Assembly (NCBI RefSeq): GCF_030052815.1
Contig: NC_079501.1
Location: 85,693,849 to 85,757,848, forward strand
DNA length: 64,000 bases
Source: Hevea brasiliensis
Taxonomy: Eukaryota; Streptophyta; Magnoliopsida; Malpighiales; Euphorbiaceae
Direction of reading: 5' to 3'
The notes under the pieces are model-generated. The model saw nothing but the letters and a program-made list of their open reading frames with translations. It was not told where the DNA came from and made no database searches. The translations under genes were made by a program, and so were the position numbers. Below are positions 1 through 12,070 of the stretch, piece after piece. Position 1 is the stretch's first letter; the number at the start of each line of letters is the position of its first letter.

Positions 1-578
1 CACTGGATAGCTATTAAGAATATCCTTAAGTATTTGAGAATAATTTATTGTTGATTTATAGAGGTGGCGACCTACAATTGGATGGTTATACAGATTCTAA
101 TTTTCAATCAGATATTGATGATAGAAAGTCTATCTCTGATTTTGTATTTATTTGTAATGGAGGTGCAATTAGTTGGAAAAGTTCTAAATAGTGTACAACT
201 ATCGACTCCACTATAGAAGTTGAGTATATTGCTGCATCAGATGCTGCAAAAGAGGCTGTTTGGATAAAGAAGTTCGTGACAGAACTTGCAGTAGTTCCTT
301 CCATTGAGTCAGCAGTTCCTCTCTACTGTGACAACAATGGAGCGATCATTTAGCCTAGGGAACCCTAGTCTCACAAAAAATCTAAACACATAGAAAGGCG
401 CTACCACAATGATCAGAGAGATAGTTGGGTGAGGCGATGTAGCCATGCAAAAAATAGCATCAGCTAAAAATCTAGTTGATCCATTCATTAAGGCTATGTC
501 ATAAACTCAGTTAGACTAACATCTTGAGAAGATGGGTCTAAGATACTGTAATGAATGGCTCTAGTATTAGTGGGAGAT
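1..578 (+). pseudogene. Decayed Ty1/Copia pol end (RNase H region)
   Basis: The reading frame through about 150-470 gives typical Copia RNase H text: an EVEYIAASDAAKEAVW stretch, then a VPLYCDNNGA stretch (the catalytic-site neighbourhood), then SHKKSKHI. In-frame TAG stops at 189-191, 351-353 and 366-368 break it. In the family this domain removes the RNA strand during reverse transcription and sits at the C-terminus of pol, just before the 3' LTR, which is the arrangement seen here. The 5' part of the element lies outside the window. A purine-rich tract (TGGGAGAT, 571-578) directly before the LTR fits the polypurine tract. Assignment to Copia is firm; the lineage is not resolved. Confidence 0.85.
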
Positions 579-2563
579 TGTTAGTAGTATGCCATAGAGC
601 ATATCATTCTATATGTATCTTGTACATAATTTTATTAATAAAAAGCAATTACACTTTTCTTTTTACATGATCTATTTATATATAATTGAAAAGGTCCATT
701 GATATTTTGTTAGAAATTTTATTCTTAAGTTGTTAAGAATATGAGTGACAGTATTTCTAGCACAAAGTATCATAAATTGGTTCACAATCGAGGATACTTC
801 ACAAAAAACATGACTTATCCAGAAAGATTATAGTCATGCTTATTCCCAAAGTATTAATATGAGATATTAATAAGTTGGAGTGGTGAGTCTCCATGCCACA
901 TAACAAACATGATAGGCACTTATATATGATAAACAGGCCGAACCAGTGATGATTATGACAAGCACGTGGGGTTTACTCTTGTCAATGCATTGTCATATAT
1001 CATATCAGTGTATATAATCTTTAGACCTGAGATAACACAGTTATCTTGTATATAAGTGGTTTGAGTTTGATACTATTTTCATACTCGTACTATGTATGGG
1101 TATATGGGCATGTGTTGGCTCCTACTTGTTATATATGGAGATAGGTGTTGATCAAGATGGGATCCATTATCCTAAGTAAATAGGGATAAAATCCTATGTT
1201 TATTTAATTGTTCTTAATGATTTAAGTTCTTGGCCAGGACAGATAGACTTAGCCAGAAAGGAGTTTCTAACAAGGAAGTCTGATTAATCAAGAATTAGAA
1301 TTGAAAGAGAAAATTAGATTCATAGCAAATGGAGTTTGACATTAACCATGGTTCCAGCTAGAATTGGGAATTTATAATAGAGAGATCTTAGTGTATGGTA
1401 ACATATGATTAAAGGTTCATTTAAGGTATTCCTTATTGTTAATTAGGTGGCCATGGCATGCTATGCTAGGTGTTAATCATGGTCTATGAGATGCCTAAAA
1501 TGATTTAGAGAAATCATTTACGGTAGGGAAGAGTTCCAATGATGTTAAGAGTTAATATCATTTCTTATTGCCAATTAATAATGAGCCTAGTAAGTCACAC
1601 ACCTACACAAGTAAATAACTAATTAAAGTATGAGTTTAATTAATTAATTAAATAGGTTTGGTTTGCAATAAGGTTGCAAAGTCCCTAGCATGACTTGAAA
1701 TCGAATCTAGGTTGTTGGATGTATAATATAAACAAATGGTGAAATTAATTAATGGAGATTAATTAATTAATTAATTTACATGTGATATAAATTAATTTGA
1801 GGGAGAAATTACAATTTTGGATTGAGAACTCAAAATTATAAACAAGAGCAAAATGGTAATTGCACATGGTGACTTGTGGCATCATGAGATGGTGACACAT
1901 GGCACCTATGTGAGTGTGCCATTTGTCTTCTCATGCTGGAAGATGATTAAATGAAGATTTAATTGTAGCTTGACACTTGTCTTAATGAGATTAAGATAAA
2001 TATATAACAAGATTGGATCTTGGCTTGACATGTGGCAAGAATTAATTCATTTTTGTCTTACATATATAAAGAAGAAAGAGAAGAAACAATTTATCTTCTT
2101 TCTTTTGTTTTTCATTGATTCTTGAAAGAGAAAGCTTGGTTTTCTCTTGAATCAATCATATAAGAAAGAGTTTCTAGTTATTTTACATCCTTATACCTTC
2201 ACCAAAGCATAAACCCTAAAGTATTAGTGGTTGGCAAGCTTCAAAGAGAGGATTTGGGGCAACCATTGGTGATTCTTGGTGAAGCTTATGGTGGACAAGC
2301 TAAAGGGGCAACATTTGGAGTCCTAGGAGCACCCAAAGGGAGTAAGAAAGATTGATTCAGCGCCTTAGAGGTTTGTTGAATTTAATCCCTCTTATAATTA
2401 GGATTTACTGAGATTAAATGATAGATACCAATCTTTAATGGCAAATGAACTCGCAATGTGTGGTAAAAGTATGTTTTAGCATGCCTATGGGCATTAGAGG
2501 TTGGCTAGGTGCAAAATTAATTTGGTACGCTAGCATGTACCCTAGATGACTTTTTGAATTCCA
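579..2563 (+). mobile_element. Copia 3' LTR
   Basis: The LTR begins TGTTAGTAGTATGCC immediately after the polypurine tract of the RNase H relic. A TATATAAA-like promoter motif lies near 2,061, followed by a purine-rich leader, as expected for U3-R. The right end is placed at ...GAATTCCA because the sequence beyond it (about 2,595 on) belongs to another repeat family, but no partner LTR is in the window to confirm it. Left boundary good to a few bases; right boundary approximate. Confidence 0.6.
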
Positions 2564-2594
2564 ACCTATTAATGGCCCTAACCATGCTTCCCAT

Positions 2595-3297
2595 GCCTTC
2601 AGGTTCTACTATTCACCTGTTAAAAATACTTTCATATCCATCTCATTTTTCCATGTATCAGATCATATCATCATTTGCTCATATAAATTTCTCGTATTCA
2701 TTTCCAGTAAATACATTTCATTTTTTTTATGTTAAAATGATGTACAATATTTACAAACTATTATACAATCTCAAATTTAATTACATTACTCACTTATGTA
2801 CAATGATCAAAATGCAAAAGCTAAATAAACATGGGCCCTACCAAAAATACTCTGCTGAGGTGACACCGGCTCTAGTGCAGATCTGTAGTGTAGTTCCTAG
2901 TCCTCTGTCTACTGGGCTGTATCTTCAGTACCTACGAGAGGGAAAAATCCATCGCGCTAAGCATATTGCTTAGTGGTGCATAAATTTAAGTAAAAATTAC
3001 TAAATAATTGAAGATAATTATTCCATGTATAATTTTATAAAGAAATGCAGATTTCATGAATTTTAAGTCATTTACATATTTATTAAACTTTGGGAGCAAA
3101 TAAGTTTATCAGGATCTTTTCTGCTCATTTATTGCATGTTCAGTCTTATTAAATTCATATCAGTGCCTAAGTAACCTATAACAGATTATAAAGACTGGAT
3201 ACGCGGGAGTATACTAGTTAGACATCCATATGTCTATCATGTATACATCTGTTATGTCAGGCACAAGGCCAATGGGCAGGCATAAAGCCTGTAGAAT
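2595..3297 (-). mobile_element. Tekay-like LTR fragment, left part
   Basis: This matches the 39,470-40,220 and 57,370-58,180 parts of intact LTRs of the same family in the same orientation: the CACCTGTTAAAA motif, a run around ATGATCAAAATGC, the hairpin at 2,957-2,973, and the text AAGACTGGATAC. The outer roughly 200 bases of the LTR are missing on the left. It stops at GCCTGTAGAAT, where the LTR should continue with AATCATATCAG but instead a TGTAACACCCTCACC end begins. Confidence 0.7.
2957..2973. other. LTR hairpin, copy 1
   Basis: CTAAGCA, loop TAT, TGCTTAG: a 7-bp perfect stem next to GTGGTGCA. Confidence 0.6.
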
Positions 3298-5712
3298 TGT
3301 AACACCCTCACCATAGGTAGTCTGTATATTTTACTATTTCGAAGACTAATGTCTGTTCAAATAGTCAAAATATCTGGAACTACACTTAAATTATAGTGAG
3401 GAGGCATAAATTGAAGGAATAAATGTTGAGAAAATATAGAAAACATTTAGAGAAAATAAAATTAAAATTTAGAAAATAAAATAATTAACATAAATTAAAA
3501 TTTATGAAACAAATTAGGAAAATGAGAAGAGAAAGAAAAGAAAAGAAAAGAAAAGAAAAGCTAATGACATTTTAAAAATTTAAAGTACACAAAAATTAAA
3601 AAATATATATATATATAAATAGACACATAAGACAAACCCCCCACCAACCTTCATCTTCTTCCTCCACTTCTTCTCTTTCCACGAGCCGGCTGCCCTTATT
3701 CTCTCCTTCCACCATTTTAGCTAAAGCTTCAAGCATGATTTCCATCCCATTTTCTCACTAAAACCTTTAGCACCCTTTATAAAAAATACTCCCCACTCCA
3801 TAAGGAAGTTATAAATACCCATAAGAAGTAAGGAAATTGAAGTTTAGCAAGACACCCAAAAAGGTTAGTGCTCTAACTACTATTCTTTCTTTTATAAGTA
3901 TAAGAAGCATGCTAAACTAAGGATAAAATTCATGAAAATCAAAAGAAAAACTTGAGAAAAGGGAGACATGATTTTCGGCAGCCATGGAACCTTAAGGTTT
4001 GATGATTTTAAATGATGAAAATGGGTTTTATGAGAATGTTTGATAAGTTTACATGTTTGGGAGTTTGATTGTGTAGTGTTTGTGCAAATTGAAACTTTGA
4101 AACTAGAGTTTGTGTACATGAATTGGGGATTTTGTGACATTGTTGAAATTGACCTAATTGAGTTGAGATTGTTGCTTATAGAAGTGCTATGAATGTTAAG
4201 TTGAAGTAAGGGAGTTGGAGGAAATTGATATTGGGAGTGTTTGATTTTCAGCAGGTTGGGACTCAATGAGTCCAGTCCATTTATTGAACCATAACTGAAA
4301 ATGTGTGACTCCAATTGGTATGAGGCTAATTGGAGGTGAAATTAGACTCAAAATATCCCATTTTTGATGCAGACACCATGCCCAAATTTTGTCAAAAACT
4401 TGACCTAAACACTGCCCAAATCTGGATGACCAAACACTGAAACCCAGAAAATGACCAAATGAATAGTACGTGTTCATTTGGTCATAACTCTCTCTATACT
4501 GGTCCAAATGACCTGAATTTGATATCATTGGAAAGCTTAGATATAGGGCTACAATTTTCTTGAAGACCACTGAACCCAAAAATGCTTAGAACCTAACCTA
4601 ATTGCTACCCCAAGTTGAGATACAAATCTGTCCAGAACCCTGATGTCCAGAAATTTGCTGGACATGAGCTTACCTGACCAGATATGGAAAAATGGCCATA
4701 ACTTGGTCCACAAGAACTCAATTGAACAAAACCAGTGGCAAAATGTCCACAAGACACAGACCTACAAAATTGATATTTGGACCAACACCCAAAAATCAAG
4801 AGAACTAGGTCAAATAGTTAGAACAAGTCACTGCATCAAAACCTGGGATCTGACCAAACTTCACTTGAGCCCAGAATAGTTTTTTAGTCATATCTCCCTT
4901 TAGGAAAATCCAATTGAGATGAGCCATACCGGAAACCTAAGAGATAGAGCTCCAACTTTGTTTTTGAAACCTATTTCAAATTATGAAAGTAAGAACCTCA
5001 AACGTCCACTCGTAGTCACTGACCTGAATTGGAATCCTGTTGTCATAGGGTACCCAGGTCCAGGTCAGTGATTTGGATATAAATAATTCTACAAAATTTG
5101 AAAAATTGTGAAGCAAAATTTGTAATGATCATACGACATAGGGCAACAATTTCTATGAAGAACACTATGCCTACAAGTTCTGCAACATGTTCCATTAATT
5201 AGGTAAACTCTAAGTCCAAAAACTGCCTAATTAAGGAACCAGAATCTGGAAATAAGTCAGTTATGGTTATCCAACCATAACTTGAGTTCTAAAAGTCAAA
5301 TTGACATGATTCCAAAGAGAAATTAAAGATAAGACATAGGGCAATAACTTCCATGAAGGAAGTGTGGCCAAACAATGGCTACAAACTGATCAAATGGATA
5401 GGTAAAAGTAAGACACAAAAACTGAATCTAAAGAAAGGTTCATGAAATAAATTTATCTTATGGTAGGAAATCAACCCTAACAAGCCATTAAACATTAAAT
5501 TATATGAAACAAGTATGTGGGACCTATTTTTCCACTATAAAGTGACATGAATATTTTTAATAAATAAGTATTAATATTTAATTGCCCATAGTATACCTAA
5601 ACTTATTTATTTAGTTTGGATAAATTGGTATATCAATTAGATACTACAGATAGCAGTACTTCCCATAAGAAGAATCATTAACAGATAAAATCTATCTGAC
5701 ATGATTGTTCTA
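3298..5712 (+). mobile_element. Tekay-like LTR part, inverted relative to 2,595-3,297
   Basis: It starts at an LTR terminus (TGTAACACCCTCACC) and runs through the same sequence as the reverse complement of 42,972 down to about 40,220: TATCTGGAACTACACTT, then several CATAACT modules, then GTATGTGGGACC, ending at ATTGTTCTACAAG. This is exactly the part of the LTR missing from the right end of the 2,595-3,297 fragment, but in opposite orientation. Read together the two pieces make nearly one LTR with its distal portion flipped. A short (GAAAA)n run lies at about 3,529-3,560. Confidence 0.6.
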
Positions 5713-6618
5713 CAAGCCCAAAAAATGCCTAGAATTCTGGGTAACATTAAATCTGGCCAGCCCTATTCAAATAGTCATATCTTGGGTTACAAAACTCTAA
5801 ATGGAGTGATTCAAAAAGGGAAATAAAGTTAAGACAATAAGAAACAACTTCTATGAAGAAAACTTAGCCAAATTTTAATAGCAACTTGACCAATGAAATA
5901 ATGCAAAACAGGACACCAAATCTGAAATTTGGAAATTTCACCTAAAGGGACTTAAAATTTGAGGAAACAACCAAAACCAACAAATTAGGTAACCAAAATG
6001 TGGTATGTGGGTGAAATTGAATTCCCATACCTATTAAGCATGAGAAAGTTAACAAATTGACTTGAATAGTATCGTGAATAGTAAACTCGAAATGCAAATT
6101 TTAAAGAACGTCAAGTTAAGCATATTAAAGCTAGAAATAAATAGATTTGGAATTGTTTTGGATTTATGATAAATTATGATACTGAAACACTGTAAAATTG
6201 TGTGTTTTAGTTAAAAAGAATACCAGGAAAGAAGCCGAGGCATCGAGTCAAGGCCAAGAGGCGACTCGCATAAGGTTTGTGCACAACATAAAATGTTCTT
6301 TAAATTTATCTTTGCAAAGTACATGAAGTGAATTGTGATTTATTTATATTGCCAAATGCTGATTGAAATGCACACTATACTTTTGATCTAAATTGTTGGA
6401 AATTTAATGATATGTGTTTTAATTGTCAGTAAATATTTGGTAAAATGTTAAGATAGTTTTGAAACCACAATGTCATGACCATTTATTTGAAGCCTCACTA
6501 GCATGACTAGTGGGAGGGATTAGTTTTGAATTTTGATTCTCTCTCTAGCTGAAGTGTTGAGGTGTGTGCTAGTAGAGGAAGAAATTGAATGGGTAACCAT
6601 AGTTTGAGCTAGCTAGCC

Positions 6619-9600
6619 TGTAACACCCTCCCGATAACCACTCCGTACATCCTACTGTTCCGGTGACCGGTGTCGGCCCGGACAGCTAGAATGTCCGGAA
6701 AAATATTTAAACTAAAGTCAGGAACCATAATTAACTCAAATACTAATAAGAAAAATTTAGTAAAAATTTTAGAAATAAAATACAACCAAGTTAAGCAGTA
6801 GGTGCCTAGCGATGGGTAACTGGAGGAAGTTGCGGTTCTCGCAACGAGGAGCCCTAGACCCGGGGGAAAAATTATAAAATAATTTTTGGGACTCCAGAGA
6901 AGGGTTATTGAGGTTCCCATGGCATTAGAATGCCAAGAAAATACCTAGAAAAATTTTTCAATCGGTACAGACAATTTTGACCCGTTAAGCCAAACGGAGG
7001 GCATTTTGGTCATTTTGCCTTCAGAGGTGATTTTTGGCCGACTTGTCCAGTTGAGTAAATAATTAATATGACATAAAATATGAATAAACATTACTAGAAA
7101 TTAAATTGAAATTGAGTAGTGGAGGAAAGAAAAGAAATTGAGGAAAAAGGGCTATTTATGACATCATGGTGATGTCATTTATAATTACCAACCAATCACA
7201 ATTAAGCCCTTATTTGACTAACTAATAAAGAGACAAATTGAAGACTAAATTCATCAAAGATCCAGCAGCCATCTCCTTCCCCAAAACCAGCCAAAAACGT
7301 AGAGAGAGAAAAGAGAGGGTTTCCACCATAGTTCAAGCTTCCAAGCTTTGAAACCTTGCTTATCTTGCACCAAAAACCCTAGATCCCTTCAATAAAAATT
7401 ACCCCCACACCTTGTTGGAGTGTTTGGCAGCCAAGAAAAGCCAAGAAAGTGAAGGAATTGCTTGGGAAAAATCTGCCCTAATCAAGGTTAGTGCATTAGA
7501 TACTTAAAACTCCTTTTTTCATGATTTGCAACTTGAATTGAGTAAGAATTTTAACTAAAATGAACAAGAATTTTGTGTACACATACTATGAATTTTTGGA
7601 AGCCCTTGTGAAGGAATTATTTTGATTGTTTTGATGTACTTAAAGTGGGCTATAGATCAAGTTTAAACCATGTGTGTATGTGATTATTGAAGGAGCTAAT
7701 AATTAAGGTGTTGTGAAAACCTATAATGGAACTAGGGTTTTGAAGAGTGAAAAATTGGCTTGGCTTGGGAAATTGTTAGAGCACATTTTAATGGTCAATT
7801 AGTGACCATTTTAGGTAAGTTGACCATAATTAGAACTGAAAAATAGTATGGTAAAGTGAAGGTGAAATCGCCTAGGACAACAATGGATTGAGATTTCAGT
7901 CCAATTACACAGCCATAACTTTGGCTGTGTTGGTCCAATTGGTGTTTGGCCAATTGGACATGAAACTAGGCTTATAATGGCACATTTTTGCTGAAGAAAC
8001 CATGCCCAAAAGACCAAAGCAAGAGGACCAAAACTTGGCCCCAATCCAGACAACCTGCAACTGATTCTGCAGAATTGACCAAATGAACAGTACCATAACT
8101 CACTGTAGATATGGTCAATTGACCTGAAATTTTTACAGAAACAAGTTAAGACATAGAAAAACAACTTTCATGAAGAAACCTACCCCAAATTATGGCCAGA
8201 ACCTAACCCAAATGGCAGTGGCAGTCACTGTTCATGTTACTGTAGATATGGTAATTTTTGCAGATTGGTAATCCGGCCAGCTTGGGTTTTTGAGCCATAT
8301 CTGGAGCTACAAAACTCCAAATGGAGTGATTCAAAAAAGGAAATTCAACTAGACAAAATAAGGAACAACTTTCATGTTTTACATTTCTTCAAATTCCCAC
8401 AGAAACAGTGTCCAATGGAACAGTAAATTTGACTCACAAAAACTGAAAATTCTGCTTGTGTTGGTTTAAACTTTGAAATGGTATAAATGCTTAATGCCAA
8501 CAAGTTTGGAATGCCAAATGTGGTACGTAGGGAGTGCCAAAGTCAATGTACATATTTTTATTCTAAAAGTCAACATTTTTGTTGACCAATAAGATGAATA
8601 GTGACACTAAAAATTTGAAATTCACAAATTGAAGAATTTAAAAGTTTCAAATGCCCTAGTATACCTAACATGATTGGTTTGGATAGTTTGGCATACCAAT
8701 AGGGTTCGATTAGCGATCGCACATGGCAATATGCCATTCTGTGATTTTATGGCTTTTAGCCATTCGACTTTGTATTGAGCTTTGGCCTTGTGCACGATAT
8801 ATTCTGACTTGTTAGTCATTACTGCCAGGAGATGCATATATGACCGATGGTGTGTGGCCCGAGTACTTGATACGGTGCGGTTACCGTTATCGATCCGATC
8901 GTCTAGTGTAGGTTACTTGGGCAACCAAATTAATAAAATTGGACAAAGAAAAAAATATACAAATACAAAGCAAATGAAACAGATACAAGCAAAACACATA
9001 TAATTTCAAGCAATTTTATTTTATTATATAATTGCACCACTAAGCATTATTGCTTAGCGCGTTGCTTTGCCACGCGTAGGTACGGAGATACAGATCGTGA
9101 GCCCGATGGGCCGTGCAGGTGAGTCCATCCTGCGATTACGCACGATGTCCGTGTCACCTCAACCTGCGATTGCATTGGTAGGACATTAGGTGTCATTTTG
9201 ACATTTTGTAACTTAACTTTGTTTTCTCATATGTAATTAAACTTGTGTAATGTATATTGATGTTTATGTAAATTATGAAAATTGTACTTGTGAATGGAAA
9301 AGTAAATGTTTACTTGTGATTTATATGTGATCATCACATGTGATGGATGATTGAGAACTGGAATTGAAATGTTGTTGAGATCTTAATATTGAGATTTTGC
9401 TGATAAATTGAAGTTGGGATTGTTTGGTAATTATTTGGAAGTGTTTTTAACAGTTCAAGAAGCTATTTTCTCCATTTTTAGCTGGTACTCCGCCGGATTT
9501 TCTTTAAAATTTTCGGAACCTCAAATAAATAATAATTTCGATAAATGGCTTAAATAAATCATATTTCATAAATTGGCTTCAAAAGCATGATACAAATTAA

Positions 9601-9680
9601 GTAAGGTATATTAGAGTGTGCCAGTACACCGTGTGGCATTACTTACTCGGGTATACTGTACACGGGTAAGGGGTGTCACA
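6619..9680 (+). mobile_element. Solo LTR, Tekay-like
   Basis: Begins TGTAACACCCTCCCG and ends AAGGGGTGTCACA; flanked by a perfect 5-bp duplication TAGCC at 6,614-6,618 and 9,681-9,685. Removing it restores the continuity of the surrounding LTR (AGCTAGCTAGCC then TTGTGATTTC), which is intact at 29,060-29,090 in reverse. No internal coding region is present, so it is a solo LTR left by LTR-LTR recombination. Contains CATAACT modules at 7,914, 8,094 and 8,296 and a 10-bp-arm inverted repeat at 7,933-7,959. Confidence 0.9.
9040..9057. other. LTR hairpin, copy 2
   Basis: CTAAGCA, loop TTAT, TGCTTAG. A TATATAA run lies about ten bases upstream. Confidence 0.6.
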
Positions 9681-9891
9681 TAGCCTTGTGATTTCTCATA
9701 AGCCTCTGGCTATTGAGATGAATATTATTCTGAATGACATGATATAACTGTCTTTTTATGAATATGTTTTGAGACTATTTTGACTAAAATTATAAATTGT
9801 CTTTTGTATCCACGTTTCATTTTCAATACTGTATTTGAATAAATGTGATTTGAATTATGCATAAAATGCTATTTTAGTATGTTGTACACCA

Positions 9892-9909
9892 CTGAGTCAT
9901 AGTACTCAG
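9892..9909. other. LTR hairpin, copy 3 (second subfamily)
   Basis: CTGAGT, six-base loop, ACTCAG: a 6-bp stem in which two pairs differ from copy 1 on both arms. Confidence 0.6.
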
Positions 9910-10597
9910 CGATGGTTGTTTATTGTTGTCATAAATAGAGGGACTAGTGGAGCAGAAGAGTGAGCTTCTGAGGATTTCGGAGCTATGTCCTTGAGATTTT
10001 GTCAAGTATAATTTTATACCCTGATTGTAATGTTTATTTTGGTATATGTAAATGTATGTACATGTATAAACTGGTCATGAGTAGTTGTATAGATTTTGTA
10101 AAAATAATATTTTGGATCTTCTAATGTATATTTTGGGTTGATGAATATAAATTAATTTTTCTTTAATGAAATATGAATAAAGTTATTTAGTATTATTTTT
10201 GAAGACAATTGATTTAAGAATTGTTTTGAATTATGGAGTTGGGAGAAATGATGTTGATTTATGTTGTGGTAGTGGTTGATTTTGATGAAAGGAATTATTG
10301 GAAGTACTTTTACAGGTATTTGAAGAACTGTTTTTCTCAAATATAAACTGCACTCTACTGAAATTTTTCCAAAATTTGCTTAAAAATAAAAATGAACAAA
10401 AATTTTAACTAATTTTTAAACTTCAATTAAATATTTTTAATATCTGCTATGAACGCTCATCACTTTCAAAAAGTAAGTAAGAAAATTGTTTTAAAGTCCT
10501 TTGTAGTGTATTTAATAGGTTATCGGTAGACGAAGTCAGTAATTGATTAGGTATACTACGGATCATGTTATGCCTTACAGAGGGGTAAGGTGTGACA

Positions 10598-11010
10598 GTT
10601 ACTACCTGTTTCCTTGAACTTCTCATCATCCAAGATAACTATGGTAACCTCCTCTACCTTTAAAGTCTCCTTCCCAACTGTTAGGGCTATTATTAAACTT
10701 TTATAAGATTGTGGGAGAGAGGTTAAAAGTAAGAGAGCTTTATCTTCTTCATCAACCTTCACACCAGCACTAGCCAATTAGGTAACTAATTTATTAAAAA
10801 TATTAAAGTGATCCCTTACATCAGTACTTTCATCAATTTTGAGTTGGTACAACTCTTTTTTCAAGTACAAACAATTTGTAAGAGATTTTGACTGTATAGG
10901 CTCTGCAATTTCTTTCACAAAATAACAAGTGAAATCTTCTCCAAGACATTATACTTCGCATCTGGGGTTAATGCCAATCTAATCATACTCACAACCCTTT
11001 GTTGAAGCTC
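10598..11010 (-). pseudogene. Copia gag relic
   Basis: On the minus strand 10,777-10,598 reads through GVKVDEEDKALLLLTSLPQS and LTVGKETLKVEEVT, the helical core of Copia (UBN2-type) gag, which packages the RNA. The frame upstream of it (toward 11,010) is broken. The adjoining LTR (ending 10,597) interrupts its C-terminal side, so the nucleocapsid part is missing. It is not the partner of the Copia element at the left edge, which lies on the other strand. Confidence 0.75.
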
Positions 11011-11099
11011 CTACCAATCATATATTTCATGGTCACCAATTGCTTCTTGTTCAATGCTTTAATTAATCCTTGTTGTAAAAGGATATCAGTAATGGTACT

Positions 11100-11400
11100 T
11101 TGTCATAAACTAAAATTATTTTTCTCGTCGAAGGGCTCCACCTCAAATTTTGTATTCTTTATTTTATGTGAGTATATTTTTTCATAACAAATAGTATCAG
11201 AGCTATGGTTTGAGATGTCAAAGATGACAAATACAAAATTTATTGACAGAGTACGCTTACATCGAGTCATGTTAAATTTTGTGTTCTTTATTTTGTGTGA
11301 GTATAGTTTTTTCACAACACGGATGAAATGAACATTATATAAACTAAAATTACAAAAAAAAAAATTCCACATTAATTATAGCCTTTCTATTTAAGAAGTT
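11100..11400. repeat. Copia leader-like relic with a direct repeat
   Basis: AGTATCAGAGCTATGG at about 11,191 resembles the initiator-Met tRNA primer site plus leader of Copia elements. A stretch of about 45 bases (AATTTTG..TTCTTTATTTT..GTGAGTATA) occurs at about 11,145-11,190 and again at 11,275-11,320, roughly 130 bases apart. No full LTR can be defined. Confidence 0.4.
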
Positions 11401-12070
11401 GGGACAGTGAAAGGGTTCTTCTATGCAGAACTTCTTCCTCTTAATATCAAGAGTAAATTCAACACCAAACCTACACTGAATGTCTTCAAATTCACCACAA
11501 TTAAATATCTCAACAATCAATAATATCTAGAAAAAACATTATCTCCAATCAAAGAGCAAAAATAAAAAAAATCCAAAGTGGCTTAAGATGACCTTTTGTC
11601 ATTTATTTTTTATTTTACAATTTCATATTCGCAAAAATTTTTTATAAATCCTAATATATAGTTATTTAAATAAAATTTTAAATGATTTAACCAACAAATT
11701 TGATAAGATTTGAATATCAAATACTGATACTGATTTAAATTCCTGATGTTATTTAATCAGATTAATATACCAATTATTACAAATAACTTGCATTGGATTA
11801 CAATCGTCTAAGGAAAGCACTAACAAAAAATTAAGAAAGAAAAATGAATCATCCACCTCTGAAACCGGAAAGTCTAAGTAAAGAAGGATAAGGACAAGAG
11901 TGTGCGGGCCCCAAAGCGGACTATGGACCACCATTTCTGTGCATTTATTTATTACCACTTATAACGATCTGATCTGATGGAACCGTGTCTGAAACACTTT
12001 GGTCTCTTTTCTCCCGTGTGTCTCTGTAATCATTCTTTTATTCATTTCCCTGAGAGAGAGAGAGTAGACG
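11401..12070 (+). promoter_or_regulatory. Upstream and 5' leader region of the DUF599 gene
   Basis: Non-coding by reading. It includes an AT-rich stretch to about 11,770 and a pyrimidine-rich leader (CTCTTTTCTCCCGTGTGTC) ending in a (GA)n run at about 12,052-12,064 just before the start codon. TATA-like ATTTATTTATTA lies near 11,943. The transcription start is not determined. Confidence 0.35.

Larger units (their letters stand above)
5713..10597 (+). mobile_element. Truncated Tekay-like LTR, second subfamily, split by a solo LTR
   Basis: Reads 5,713-6,618 and 9,681-10,597 join across the insertion at 6,619-9,680. The order matches the reverse complement of the LTR at 28,086-31,469: the GAGTCAAGGCCAAGAGG stretch, TTTGTGCACAACAT, the CTGAGT hairpin (9,892-9,909), and the terminal region with ATGTTATGCCTTACAG, ending GGTGTGACA. 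About the first 1.5 kb of that LTR type is absent on the left. The right end abuts a Copia gag relic. The flanks of 3,298 (AGAAT) and 10,597 (GTTAC) do not match, so 3,298-10,597 is not a single insertion. Confidence 0.6.

Noticed and set aside
2554..2973. A 139-codon open frame
   Set aside because: It crosses a Copia LTR end and an unrelated LTR fragment; no protein similarity is recognisable.
4196..4879. Several overlapping frames of 64-127 codons on both strands
   Set aside because: They fall in the LTR module array, and the homologous places in other copies (for example 7,811-8,164) give unrelated, interrupted frames.
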